Of a stretch of 64,000 bases of DNA, positions 1-7,418 are shown piece by piece (positions within the stretch are counted from its first letter, which is position 1; each line of letters starts with the position of its first letter). Below the pieces are notes generated by a model that was not told where the DNA came from, searched no databases, and worked only from the letters and a program-made list of their open reading frames with translations. This DNA comes from Pseudomonas sp. ADAK13 (lineage in GTDB: Bacteria; Pseudomonadota; Gammaproteobacteria; Pseudomonadales; Pseudomonadaceae), in NCBI RefSeq assembly GCF_012935715.1, contig NZ_CP052860.1, forward strand, positions 6,696,001 to 6,760,000. The letters run 5' to 3'. The position numbers and the translations under genes were made by a program.

Positions 1-225
1 TATGTTCCGCTGGTTTCGGTGGTACCGGCAGCCGTGCTGACCCATGGCGGCAGTTGGGAAGTGATGGGATCAAGTGCATTGCTCGGCGCATTGATCGCGC
101 CGCCACTGGCCTGCGCCATTGCAGGACGGTTGCCGCCCCACTTCCACCCCTACATCGGCAACGTAATCTCAATGGCGCTGAGCACCCTGATGGTGGTGCC
201 ATTGGTGGGATGGCTGGCCGTTTAA
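1..225 (+). CDS. Integral membrane protein, C-terminal fragment
   Basis: The open frame enters from the left edge and ends with TAA at 223-225, so only the last 74 residues are present. They are strongly hydrophobic, with at least two membrane-spanning stretches (roughly residues 1-14 and 20-40) and a third near the C-terminus ending in a small-residue and valine-rich helix. An HFHP motif lies in the loop before the last helix. This fits the end of a polytopic permease, but I do not recognise the family from this fragment. No terminator is obvious between it and the convergent lipoprotein gene 39 bases downstream. Confidence 0.6.
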   Translation, partial: YVPLVSVVPAAVLTHGGSWEVMGSSALLGALIAPPLACAIAGRLPPHFHPYIGNVISMALSTLMVVPLVGWLAV

Positions 226-264
226 TCTCTATCTCCTACGCCGGGCAACGGACTGCCCGGGCAG

Positions 265-885
265 TCACAGCCAATGCCAGAACCGGCTCCAGAAACCCCG
301 TCCCAAATCGTTCTTGCAGCCCGCATATTGCGCCGCATACATCTGTGAACGCGCCTGCACCTTGCCGGCCACCGGCATCAGCCAGGCTTTGCTCGCATAG
401 GTGCGCTGACGATACCCGCCCCAGCCTTCGTGGTAGTTCAGGTATTGGCCGTAGGCATCGTATTTGTACACGCCGTTGATGGTGTAGGTCTTGTCCATGT
501 ACCAGCCGACAAAATCGATGGCGTCGTCAAAGTCCTGTCGGCTGGCGCCAGTACGACCGGTGCTTTTCTGGTAGTCGCTCCACACTTCATCCTTGGCCTG
601 GGCATAGCCGGAGGCAGTAGACACGCGGCCCCAGGGGATGATCCACAACAGGTATTTACGCGGGGTCTTGGCGTCCTGTCGAAAGCCGGACTCCTGATAC
701 ATGATGGCGAACGGTACCTGGATCGGCACGCCCCAGCGCGCCTGGGTCACCTTGGCGGCGTCGTACCAGTCGTCTTTTTCGCGAAAGATGCCGCAGATGT
801 CGTTGGGGGTGCGGGGTGGCGAGGTGCCGCAGCCGGCCAATAAGGCAGCAAGTAGCAACAGCCCTGCGGTTTTTCCTGCGTTCAA
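265..885 (-). CDS. Lipoprotein with lysozyme/transglycosylase-like fold
   Basis: A 206-residue protein that starts with a lipoprotein signal (hydrophobic residues 8-17 and lipobox LAGC, so Cys19 would be acylated). The body contains an 'AIMYQESGF' segment, which resembles the catalytic-glutamate motif of soluble lytic transglycosylases. It also has aromatic-rich segments (DFVGWYMDKTY, YLNYHEGWGGY) seen in the small Pseudomonas SLT-domain lipoproteins. It is likely outer-membrane anchored and acts on, or binds, peptidoglycan. The glutamate in YQESGF is the candidate catalytic acid; activity is inferred only. The gene stands alone, with a REP element upstream separating it from the ABC operon. 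Confidence 0.75.
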   Translation of the reverse strand: MNAGKTAGLLLLAALLAGCGTSPPRTPNDICGIFREKDDWYDAAKVTQARWGVPIQVPFAIMYQESGFRQDAKTPRKYLLWIIPWGRVSTASGYAQAKDEVWSDYQKSTGRTGASRQDFDDAIDFVGWYMDKTYTINGVYKYDAYGQYLNYHEGWGGYRQRTYASKAWLMPVAGKVQARSQMYAAQYAGCKNDLGRGFWSRFWHWL

Positions 886-971
886 AAGCTCACCGTCTCG
901 TCGTGAGGATAAAAGGCGGGCAGTTTACTCGTTCGTCGGGGTTGCTGTAGAGGTCAAAGCGAGTCTATTTC

Positions 972-1103
972 TGTGGCGAGGGAGCTTGCTCCCGCTGGAG
1001 TGCGAAGCGCTCCCCATCCGGTGGGCGCGGTATGCCTGGGGCGTTGCGTTCACCGGTTTTGGGGCTGCTGCGCAGCCCAACGGGAGCAAGCTCCCTCGCC
1101 ACA
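972..1103. repeat. REP-type inverted repeat (family A)
   Basis: Two 23-nt arms beginning TGTGGCGAGGGAGC and ending GCTCCCTCGCCACA are exact reverse complements, with about 86 nt between them. Each arm is itself a partial palindrome around AGCTTGCT. Inside lies a second imperfect palindrome (GGAGTGCGAAGCGCTCC). The same unit recurs at 32520, 50400, 61812 and 63147, always between genes, as expected of REP/BIME elements in fluorescent pseudomonads. Confidence 0.85.
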
Positions 1104-1119
1104 TTGGGTCGGGTGGTTA

Positions 1120-1572
1120 TCAGGTAACGACTGCCGTCAGTTCCAGTTCAAGCAGACCGTTGCCGGGCAGTCCCGCCACGCCCACCGCCGAGCGCGCGTG
1201 CCGGCCGCGTTCGCCAAACAGCTCGATCAACAGCTGCGACGCGCCGTCGACCACCCTGGAGAACCCCTGGAAACCTTCCCCGCCCAACACAAACCCGCGT
1301 ACAAACAGGATGCGCTCAACGTTCTCCAGCCCTACCGCCTGGTCCAGCACGCTCAACGCCCGCAGCACGCACGTCTGCCCCGCTTCGTTAACCAACGAAG
1401 GCAGCGTCTGGTCCGTCACCGGCCCGGTGATCACGCGGTCACCCTGTCGACAAACCTGCCCGCTGACATACGCCACGCCGCCATGAATCGTCACCGGCAC
1501 GTAGTCGCCCTTGGGGCTCGGTGCCTCAGGCAGCTCCAGGCCCAGCGCTTTCAGTTTTTCGTGCACGCTCAT
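1120..1572 (-). CDS. RidA/YjgF family protein
   Basis: A 150-residue protein of the RidA (YjgF/YER057c/UK114) superfamily. It has the extended N-terminus seen in the larger subfamilies (KLKALGLELPEAPSPKGDYVP) and the core 'VAYVSGQV' strand. The C-terminal part (RHARSAVGVAGLPGNGLLELELTA) carries the conserved arginine and Gly-Pro-like region of the inter-subunit cleft. True RidA enzymes hydrolyse reactive enamines and imines; this subfamily often sits in amine or amino-acid catabolic operons. The ATG lies in an ATGA overlap with the stop of the PhzF-like gene (1569-1572), so it is the last, translationally coupled gene of the five-gene ABC operon. Confidence 0.85.
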   Translation of the reverse strand: MSVHEKLKALGLELPEAPSPKGDYVPVTIHGGVAYVSGQVCRQGDRVITGPVTDQTLPSLVNEAGQTCVLRALSVLDQAVGLENVERILFVRGFVLGGEGFQGFSRVVDGASQLLIELFGERGRHARSAVGVAGLPGNGLLELELTAVVT

Positions 1573-2453
1573 GCCGGTTCCTCGACAAATTCCACATGCC
1601 CACCCAGCCAGCAGCCCGCCACTTGCCCCGCCTCATCCCGGCGAAACCGCAGGGAGATTTGCGAAGGCCGGCCCATCGCCCGCCCCTGGCGAATATGCAC
1701 CGGGCGTTCATCCGCCGTCACCAGGCCGTTGTGCAGCAAACCAAACGCCAACGCCGCGGCGGCGATGCCGGTGGCGGCGTCTTCCGGGTAGCCCGAGGAC
1801 TTGGGAAATTGCCGCGCATCGAACTGTCGCCCTTCCAGGTCCGAGGGCGCGTACGGGTACAAACCGGTGGAACCAAGGCGCTCGCACAGTTGCTGCATTC
1901 GCCGGTAGTCCGGTTTCAGGCTGTCCAGTACCGCTACGCTTTTCAGCGCGATCAGGGTTTTCACCCGGCTGGTGCAGGCGTTCTGGATCGGCAGCGGTGC
2001 CAGTTCGTTGGAGGTGATGCCGAGCACCGACAGAATCTCGGCCTCGACTTCAGCGTCGTTCAACGCCTCGACCTGGCCCTTGGGCTGGCTGATTTCCACC
2101 TGGATATCCGGGGTACCCGCAGCGGTGATCCGCGCATCCACCCGACCGCTCAGTGTCGATAACGTCAGGCGATCCTTGTGCAGCATGCCCAATTGATCCA
2201 GCAGCCACACCGCTCCCACGGTGGCGTGCCCGCACATTTCCATCTCGTGGTTGGGCACCCAGAAGCGCAAGGCAAAATCAAATTCGCTGCCGGCCGGCGG
2301 GGCAAATACAAAGCCGCATTCATGGCCGTAGTCGCGGGCGACTTGCTGCATGTCGGCATCGCTCATGCCATCGGCCACGGCCACGGTTGGCGCGGGGTTG
2401 CCGCCACGGGCAGTGGCGGGAAAAACATTGACCAGGTGAACCTCGGGCGTCAT
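1569..2453 (-). CDS. PhzF family isomerase-like protein
   Basis: A 294-residue PhzF/YddE-fold protein. The N-terminus 'VNVFPATARGGNPAPTV' matches the family opening, and the HECGFVF and NHEMEMCGHATVGA segments are the hallmark regions. The catalytic glutamate of PhzF corresponds to the first-domain Glu in 'GHECGF'. The second half has the ATGIAAAALA helix typical of the duplicated domain. PhzF enzymes isomerise or epimerise small amino acid-like compounds, so the substrate is probably what the neighbouring ABC transporter imports. The start overlaps the stop of the binding-protein gene by 4 nt (2450-2453), and the end overlaps the RidA-like start by 4 nt. Confidence 0.88.
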   Translation of the reverse strand: MTPEVHLVNVFPATARGGNPAPTVAVADGMSDADMQQVARDYGHECGFVFAPPAGSEFDFALRFWVPNHEMEMCGHATVGAVWLLDQLGMLHKDRLTLSTLSGRVDARITAAGTPDIQVEISQPKGQVEALNDAEVEAEILSVLGITSNELAPLPIQNACTSRVKTLIALKSVAVLDSLKPDYRRMQQLCERLGSTGLYPYAPSDLEGRQFDARQFPKSSGYPEDAATGIAAAALAFGLLHNGLVTADERPVHIRQGRAMGRPSQISLRFRRDEAGQVAGCWLGGHVEFVEEPA

Positions 2454-3490
2454 TTCGCCTCTCCCTGAAGGGTGGAAACAGTCGGCGCCACGGCGTCGAC
2501 GATGGAGTTGGTGTAGACCTGCTGCGGGTCGAGTTTTACCGGGTCGCTCTCCACCGCGTTCATGAAGCGGATGTTTTTCTCAACACCGTCTTTCTCGATC
2601 CGTGGCGTTGCCGGGTAGGACGGCAACGAGGCGGTCCAGGCGGCATTGAAGATGGCGGCGTCGGTGTTGGCGAAATACGGGCGTACCGATTCGCGAGCCT
2701 TGTCCGGGTCGCTGGCAATCAGGTGCTCGGCACGCCACAGGGCGCGGACCATTTTCTCGGCGGTGGCCTTGTTGTTGGCCAGCCAGTCTTCGCGGGCAAT
2801 CATCGCGGTGAAGAGAAAGCCGTCCAGGGGTTTGTATTCGCCCTTGGCCAGGTCCATCAGCACAAAGCCGCCCTGTTTTTCAGCGGTGGTGATGGTGGGT
2901 GGCGACAACGAGAAGCCGTTGATGCTGCCTTGGGAAAACGCCGCGAGCATGTTCGGCGCGCCACCGATGGGCATGATGGTGAAGTCTTTGTCCGGGTTGA
3001 GGCCCGCGTCCTTGGCCAGGTAGCGCACCAGCATGTCGGTGGTGCTGCCGGGGCCGGTGACGCCGATCTTCAAGCCCTTGAGCGCCTGGGCACGGGCCGC
3101 CAGGGATGAAGTGGCCGACACACCGGCCTTTTGCGCCGAGGCCCCGTCGATCACCACGGTGCTGCCGAACTGGGTTTGCACGGCGGCGAACGCCTGGACG
3201 TCCTGGCCCTTGGTACGGGCACGCACCGCGACGGCGGGCAGGCCGACGTACGCATCGGCGTCACGCCCCAGCACGGCGGTGAGTGCTGCCGAGCCGCCTT
3301 TCTGGAACACGATGACGTCGACGTTCAGGCCTTCATCGGCGAAGTAGCCTTGCTTCTGCGCGACGTAGATCGGCACGTACAGGAAGCCTTCGCTGGGGAA
3401 CGCCAGGGTGACTTTGGTCAGGTCCCGGGCCTGTGCGGTGGGCATGCATGACGCGAGTAAAACGCTGGCGATGAACAGTGGTTTCAACAT
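2450..3490 (-). CDS. ABC transporter substrate-binding protein (NitT/TauA/NMT1 type)
   Basis: A 346-residue periplasmic binding protein of the NMT1/THI5/SsuA group. The start at 3490 is preceded by GGAG at good spacing; an upstream in-frame start at 3532 lacks this and lies inside the permease gene. The signal peptide is MLKPLFIASVLLASCMPTAQA, followed by 'VTLAFPSEGFLYVPIYVAQKQGYFADEGL', the standard opening of sulfonate, nitrate and pyrimidine-precursor binders. 'GLKIGVTGPGSTTDML' is the usual second-lobe signature. A cysteine in the signal region (ASC) could make it a lipoprotein, but a Met follows it. The ligand cannot be read from sequence; PhzF and RidA neighbours suggest an amine or enamine-forming compound. 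Confidence 0.85.
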   Translation of the reverse strand: MLKPLFIASVLLASCMPTAQARDLTKVTLAFPSEGFLYVPIYVAQKQGYFADEGLNVDVIVFQKGGSAALTAVLGRDADAYVGLPAVAVRARTKGQDVQAFAAVQTQFGSTVVIDGASAQKAGVSATSSLAARAQALKGLKIGVTGPGSTTDMLVRYLAKDAGLNPDKDFTIMPIGGAPNMLAAFSQGSINGFSLSPPTITTAEKQGGFVLMDLAKGEYKPLDGFLFTAMIAREDWLANNKATAEKMVRALWRAEHLIASDPDKARESVRPYFANTDAAIFNAAWTASLPSYPATPRIEKDGVEKNIRFMNAVESDPVKLDPQQVYTNSIVDAVAPTVSTLQGEAK

Positions 3491-3515
3491 GATCAGGCTC
3501 CACAAATTTTGGGGG

Positions 3516-4280
3516 TTAAACCGCGACTTCACGTTCCGCTTCGTTGGCTTTCCACGGCATCAATCTGCGTTCGGCCAGCTTCACCGCGGTGTTCAGGATC
3601 AGCGCCAGGGCGATGATCCCCACCAGCGCGGCAAACACACCGGCGGTGTCGAACTGCGAGGCGGCATCCGAGAGCAGGTAACCCAGGCCACGGTTGGCGG
3701 CGATGATCTCGCCCACCAGCGCGCCGATCAGCGCGTAGGGCACCGACAGGCGCAGGCCGGTGAACACCCAGGTGAAGGCCGACGGGATCACCACCATGGT
3801 CAACAGGTCGCGCTCCTTGGCGCCCATCAGGCGCAGGATGGTCAGTTGCTCGCGGGAGACGTTGCGCACACCGCTGTAGGTGTTGAGGAACACCAGGAAG
3901 AACACCACGGCGGCGGTGAGGATGACTTTCATCGGCAAACCGATGCCGAACCAGAGGATGAACAGCGGCGCCAGCGCGACTTTCGGCAAGCTGTAGAACG
4001 CGGTCAGAAACGGGTCGAGGATGTCGGCCAAGAGCTTGGCGCGGCCCAATACCAGACCGGCGATCAAGCCAGCGAGGGAGCCGAAGAAGAAGCCCAGCAC
4101 CGCTTCCAGCGTGGTGATGCCGGCGTGGTAGAAAAACACCCCGTTCATGAGGATTTTCCACAAGCTTTGCGCCACCGCCGAAGGCCGGCTGATGAAGAAT
4201 TCCACACCGAACCAGCGCGACACGCATTCCCAGAACACCAGCAGGAACACCAGGAACAGCAAGCGATAGACCTGGATCAT
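3516..4280 (-). CDS. ABC transporter permease (SsuC/TauC type)
   Basis: A 254-residue inner-membrane permease with about six predicted helices. The conserved cytoplasmic EAA-like loop reads 'RLMGAKERDLLTMVVIPSAFTWVFTGLR', typical of BPD_transp_1 permeases for nitrate, taurine or sulfonates. The start is the ATG at 4280, in a 4-nt ATGA overlap with the ATPase stop. The frame remains open further upstream, but that part is out-of-frame ATPase sequence. The permease stop is 25 nt before the binding-protein start. Confidence 0.88.
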   Translation of the reverse strand: MIQVYRLLFLVFLLVFWECVSRWFGVEFFISRPSAVAQSLWKILMNGVFFYHAGITTLEAVLGFFFGSLAGLIAGLVLGRAKLLADILDPFLTAFYSLPKVALAPLFILWFGIGLPMKVILTAAVVFFLVFLNTYSGVRNVSREQLTILRLMGAKERDLLTMVVIPSAFTWVFTGLRLSVPYALIGALVGEIIAANRGLGYLLSDAASQFDTAGVFAALVGIIALALILNTAVKLAERRLMPWKANEAEREVAV

Positions 4281-5095
4281 ACGACCTCCAACGAGTGGGC
4301 CAATGAGGAAGGATCCGCCGCACCGGCTACATCCGGCGCCAGGCGTTTCCAGAGGGCGGCGCAGAGTTCCACATAGCGTGGGTCGGAGCGCAATTGCACG
4401 AGGTTGCGTTCGCCGGCCAGGGGAATATCGAGCACATGGTCGATGGTGCCGGGGCGGCCGGCGAACACCACACAACGGTCGGCCAGCGCGATGGCTTCGT
4501 CGACGTCGTGGGTGACAAACAGCACGGTCTTGTTGAGCTTGCGGCACAGGCGCAAGAGTTCGGTTTGCAGGGTCAAACGCATCTGCGCATCAAGGGCGCC
4601 GAAGGGTTCGTCCATCAACAGGGTTTCCGGATCGCTGGCCATCAAGCGTGCCATGGCCGCGCGTTTGCGCATGCCGCCGGAAAGCTGGTTGGGGTAGCTT
4701 TCGCCGAAACCGGTGAGGCCTACCAGCGCCATCAGTTCCTCGACACGACTGTCGATCTGGGCCTTGGGCATGCGGCGGATTTGCAACGGCACGGCGATGT
4801 TGCCGGCCACGGTGCGCCATGGCAGCAGGTGGTCGGCCTGGGTCATGTAGCCGACCTGGGTGTTGACGCCTTTGACCTCGGCGCCGTCGTAATGCACCTG
4901 GCCTTCAGTGGGGCCAAAGAGCCCGGCGGTCATGTTGAGCAAGGTGGACTTGCCGCAGCCCGAAGGGCCCACCAGGGTGATGATTTCACCCCGTTGAACC
5001 TGGAGTGTCACATTGCGCACGGCCACAAACTGGCGGCCCTCGACTTTGAAGCTTTTCTGCACCCCAGTGAAGCTGATAAAGGGTTTTGCACTCAC
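4277..5095 (-). CDS. ABC transporter ATP-binding protein (SsuB/TauB type)
   Basis: A 272-residue ATPase with Walker A GPSGCGKST, Q-loop region (VGYMTQADHLLPWRT), signature LSGGMRKRAAMARL, Walker B TLLMDEPFGALD and H-loop VTHDVDEA. It powers uptake through the downstream permease. The GTG at 5095 is preferred because AGGAGG lies 4 nt upstream. A frame extension to a TTG at 5161 has no ribosome-binding site and encodes an unconserved tail. It is the first gene of the operon (ATPase, permease, binding protein, PhzF, RidA). The 133-bp gap to the AraC-type gene contains a direct repeat described separately. Confidence 0.9.
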   Translation of the reverse strand: MSAKPFISFTGVQKSFKVEGRQFVAVRNVTLQVQRGEIITLVGPSGCGKSTLLNMTAGLFGPTEGQVHYDGAEVKGVNTQVGYMTQADHLLPWRTVAGNIAVPLQIRRMPKAQIDSRVEELMALVGLTGFGESYPNQLSGGMRKRAAMARLMASDPETLLMDEPFGALDAQMRLTLQTELLRLCRKLNKTVLFVTHDVDEAIALADRCVVFAGRPGTIDHVLDIPLAGERNLVQLRSDPRYVELCAALWKRLAPDVAGAADPSSLAHSLEVV

Positions 5096-5173
5096 CGCCC
5101 CTCCTCGTCCGGTAGGCCGGACTTGTTTGTTGTTGACGGGGTGAGGATGAACGGATGACAAATTTGTGGCGCA

Positions 5174-5205
5174 CGGGATCGGGCCGGATCATGCGCGGGA
5201 TCGGG
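5174..5205 (-). promoter_or_regulatory. Direct repeat, candidate AraC-family operator
   Basis: The decamer CGGGATCGGG occurs at 5174-5183 and again at 5196-5205, exactly 22 bp apart, i.e. on one helical face. It lies about 80-110 bp upstream of the GTG of the ABC operon and just downstream of the AraC-type regulator gene. Two tandem sites one pair of helical turns apart are the usual architecture for AraC/XylS activators. Binding by the neighbouring regulator is inferred. Confidence 0.4.
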
Positions 5206-5228
5206 ACATCAAAAAAGTTGAAGCGGTA

Positions 5229-6038
5229 TCAGCCTCGGCGCCACTCATCCGGCGAAACACCCAGCACCCGGCGGAACACATGGGCCAGGTGGGAAGGTGA
5301 TTCATAGCCGACGTTATTGGCGATCTCCAGCACCGACATGCGCGTGTGCCGCAACAGGGTCCGGGCCCGCTCCAGGCGCAGGCGCTGGACGTACGCCAGC
5401 ACCGTCTCGCCGGTGTGCAGCGCGAACAGCCGGGTCAAGTGACGGCGGGACATGTGGAACGTTTCGGCGATCTCATCCAGCCCCGGCGCATGTTCGAGAT
5501 TGCCCTCCACGTAGGCCTTCACGTCACGCACCAGCATGGCGCCGTGGCGCTCGGTGGAGGAGCGTTGCAGGCTCGGCTGGCTGAGGGAAATCGCCAGGCA
5601 TTCGAGCAGCAGCAAGTGATCGGCCTGGGCAACTTGCCGGCGGCGGTCGACGTACAGGTCGGGTTGGCTGAAGGCTTTTTTCGCCAGGAGCAGATGGTGC
5701 AACGGTGCAGAGGTTTGCCAGATGCCCAGGGTGGGCACACGGAGCAGCCGATTGGCGTCACCGGAGAGGTCACGCAAGGCGTAGTGCATGTAGTCGGGGT
5801 CGACGTAGAACGCTACGTGGCCCTGGCGGGTGGTGAGTGACGAGGAGGAATGGCTGCATTGCGGCGGCACCAGGACGAACTGGCGGTCGATCACCGAGGT
5901 GGTGCGTCCGCTGTCCTCGTCCTTGAAGCGCAACAGGCCGTGCTCGGGCACCATCAGCATGAATTCGTCATGGGCGTGAGCCCCGGTTTCATAGGCGCCG
6001 TTGGAGTTGAAGACGCTGTAGATTTCGCGCATCGCCAT
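5229..6038 (-). CDS. AraC family transcriptional regulator
   Basis: A 269-residue regulator. The N-terminal part is cupin-like (HAHDEFMLMVPEHGLLRF, then FVLVPPQCSHSSSS), which would bind the effector. The C-terminal ~100 residues are two helix-turn-helix motifs (LDEIAETFHMSRRHLTRLF and SVLEIANNVGYESPSHLAHVFRRVLGVSPDEWRR), the AraC signature. It is encoded immediately upstream of, and in the same direction as, the ABC-PhzF-RidA operon and most likely controls it. The start MAMREIYSVF follows a short spacer; MREIYSV six nt later is an alternative. Confidence 0.9.
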   Translation of the reverse strand: MAMREIYSVFNSNGAYETGAHAHDEFMLMVPEHGLLRFKDEDSGRTTSVIDRQFVLVPPQCSHSSSSLTTRQGHVAFYVDPDYMHYALRDLSGDANRLLRVPTLGIWQTSAPLHHLLLAKKAFSQPDLYVDRRRQVAQADHLLLLECLAISLSQPSLQRSSTERHGAMLVRDVKAYVEGNLEHAPGLDEIAETFHMSRRHLTRLFALHTGETVLAYVQRLRLERARTLLRHTRMSVLEIANNVGYESPSHLAHVFRRVLGVSPDEWRRG

Positions 6039-6096
6039 GCACTGCCGGTGGGTGTTGGAGTGCTGACACTAGCATGTTTGGTGCCAGCCAAGCATT

Positions 6097-6124
6097 GGGG
6101 TGAGGGAGCTTGCTCCCTCACCCC
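6097..6124. repeat. Short perfect palindrome (REP half-unit)
   Basis: GGGGTGAGGGAGC-TT-GCTCCCTCACCCC is a 28-nt perfect inverted repeat placed between the AraC-type gene start and the end of the membrane-protein gene. It is the core of a family A REP arm without its partner. It may act as a terminator-like hairpin for the gene ending at 6146, but no T-run follows. Confidence 0.6.
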
Positions 6125-6145
6125 ATAAAGCACCTCAAGTCATGA

Positions 6146-7114
6146 TCAAGCCAACGGCACACGACGGGTGGAAATCGCCAGGCGACCGACGCCGAAGCTC
6201 AATGCCGCACCCAGCAGCAACATCAACAAGGTGCCCCACGCCGCATGGGACAGTTGCTTGGCCGCCACTTCGCCGGCTTCACGGGCTTTCTGTTCAGCCT
6301 GTTGCTTCAGTTCTTCAACCTTCTGCATGGCCTGCTGATAAGCCTGGGCATAGTTGTCGACGATCTGGGTGGCTTCAGCCTGGCTCTTGCCGGTACGGGC
6401 GGCGACGATGTTGACCAGCGCCTGCTTGTCCGCTGCGTTCAACGCTGGCTCGCCGGACGCCTTGACCCGTTCGAACCATTGCTTCAGTTCATCACCGGCC
6501 TTGGTGGGGTTTGTCGCGGCATCGTTGGCCGATTGCTTGCCGTCGGCGCTTGCCTGGTCGGCTTTTTGCTCAACGTTGGCCGGATCCAGCTCAGGCTTGC
6601 CGCTCTGCTTGAGCAGCGTGTCGAGCTGGCCTTGCAGGCTGTTCCAGTCCAGCTTGATACCTTGCTCATCCAGCTGCTGCTTGACGCTGTCGCTGATCCC
6701 CGGCGCCACGGCGGCGATACCGCTACCGGCCGCCGACAGGCCTTTGCCCACGACATTCCCCGCAGCACCCACCACGCTGGTGGCCAGCGCTGCCAGCAGC
6801 CAGGTGGTCAACAAGGTGGTGATGGTCCAGCTCAGCACGCCGTGCAGGCCGCCGCGATCCGGCGCAGTACGCCCGGCTACAAATGCACCGGCGCCGATCG
6901 CCAGCAAGGTAGACACAAACAGCCAGATCCCGGCACCGGTACCAAAACCGCTCAGCGGGTTACCGGCTGCCATCGGGTTCACCGCACTCGCGCCAATCGC
7001 GGTGCCCAGCACGCTCAGCACCAGGTAGGTCACCAGGGCAATTGCACTACCGGCCAATACCGAGCCCCAGGAGACACGAAACAGCGAACGGTTGGTTTCA
7101 TAGACAGTGGTCAT
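6146..7114 (-). CDS. Glycine-zipper membrane protein, stress-module type
   Basis: A 322-residue protein with two N-terminal helices rich in Gly and Ala (about residues 14-42 and 60-82). A third hydrophobic stretch follows (97-130), then a long hydrophilic, Gln/Lys/Ala-rich probable coiled-coil segment (about 140-285), and a final membrane helix (AAWGTLLMLLLGAALSFGVG). The ATG at 7114 has AAGGA 7 nt upstream. No enzyme motif is visible. The family is found in pseudomonads as an uncharacterised envelope protein. It shares a 36-bp upstream element with the csbD-like gene on the other side of the PAS-LuxR regulator, so it is probably part of that regulon and perhaps induced by envelope or osmotic stress (inference). 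Confidence 0.75.
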   Translation of the reverse strand: MTTVYETNRSLFRVSWGSVLAGSAIALVTYLVLSVLGTAIGASAVNPMAAGNPLSGFGTGAGIWLFVSTLLAIGAGAFVAGRTAPDRGGLHGVLSWTITTLLTTWLLAALATSVVGAAGNVVGKGLSAAGSGIAAVAPGISDSVKQQLDEQGIKLDWNSLQGQLDTLLKQSGKPELDPANVEQKADQASADGKQSANDAATNPTKAGDELKQWFERVKASGEPALNAADKQALVNIVAARTGKSQAEATQIVDNYAQAYQQAMQKVEELKQQAEQKAREAGEVAAKQLSHAAWGTLLMLLLGAALSFGVGRLAISTRRVPLA

Positions 7115-7174
7115 GATCGATCCTTTGAACAGTGAGTAGGCGCTCAGTTTGGCGAGGCCCTCCCCTGCGGTCTC

Positions 7175-7210
7175 GGCACAATTGCACTAGGCGCACTGGT
7201 GCATTCGCAC
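7175..7210 (-). promoter_or_regulatory. GTGC-box element upstream of the membrane-protein gene
   Basis: Read on the minus strand this 36-bp block begins GTGCGAATGCACC and continues through AGTGCG and GTGCAA. It matches the block at 8917-8952 upstream of csbD at 28 of 36 positions, without gaps and in the same orientation relative to the downstream gene. It starts about 61 bp from the ATG at 7114. The GTGC...GCAC half-sites suggest dimer binding, plausibly by the LuxR-type regulator encoded between the two copies. Confidence 0.6.
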
Positions 7211-7281
7211 CCCGCGCCGGGTACTTTCTCTGCACTATCCTGAGCCTCAGGTGTCGTACTCCCTATGCGCCTGAAACCGCT

Positions 7282-7389
7282 CCCCTGTAGGAGCTGGCTT
7301 GCCAGCGATGGTCGTAAACGATGACGCGCACATCCTGGAGGTCCGCGTTGCTGTTGAGCTTTTCGCTGGCAAGCCAGCTCCTACAGGGG
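7282..7389. repeat. REP-type inverted repeat (family B)
   Basis: Arms of 27 nt, beginning CCCCTGTAGGAGCTGGC and ending GCCAGCTCCTACAGGGG, are exact reverse complements about 54 nt apart. The pair ends 30 bp before the start of the PAS-LuxR gene, so it would lie within or beside that gene's promoter or leader. Related copies are at 19959, 45625 and 56122. Confidence 0.85.
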
Positions 7390-7418
7390 GCGCAGGTGCC
7401 CTCAATATTGGAGAAACC

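Noticed and set aside
7299..7418. A 40-residue N-terminal extension of the PAS-LuxR protein
   Set aside because: It is encoded by a REP repeat, and the ATG at 7419 has a ribosome-binding site.
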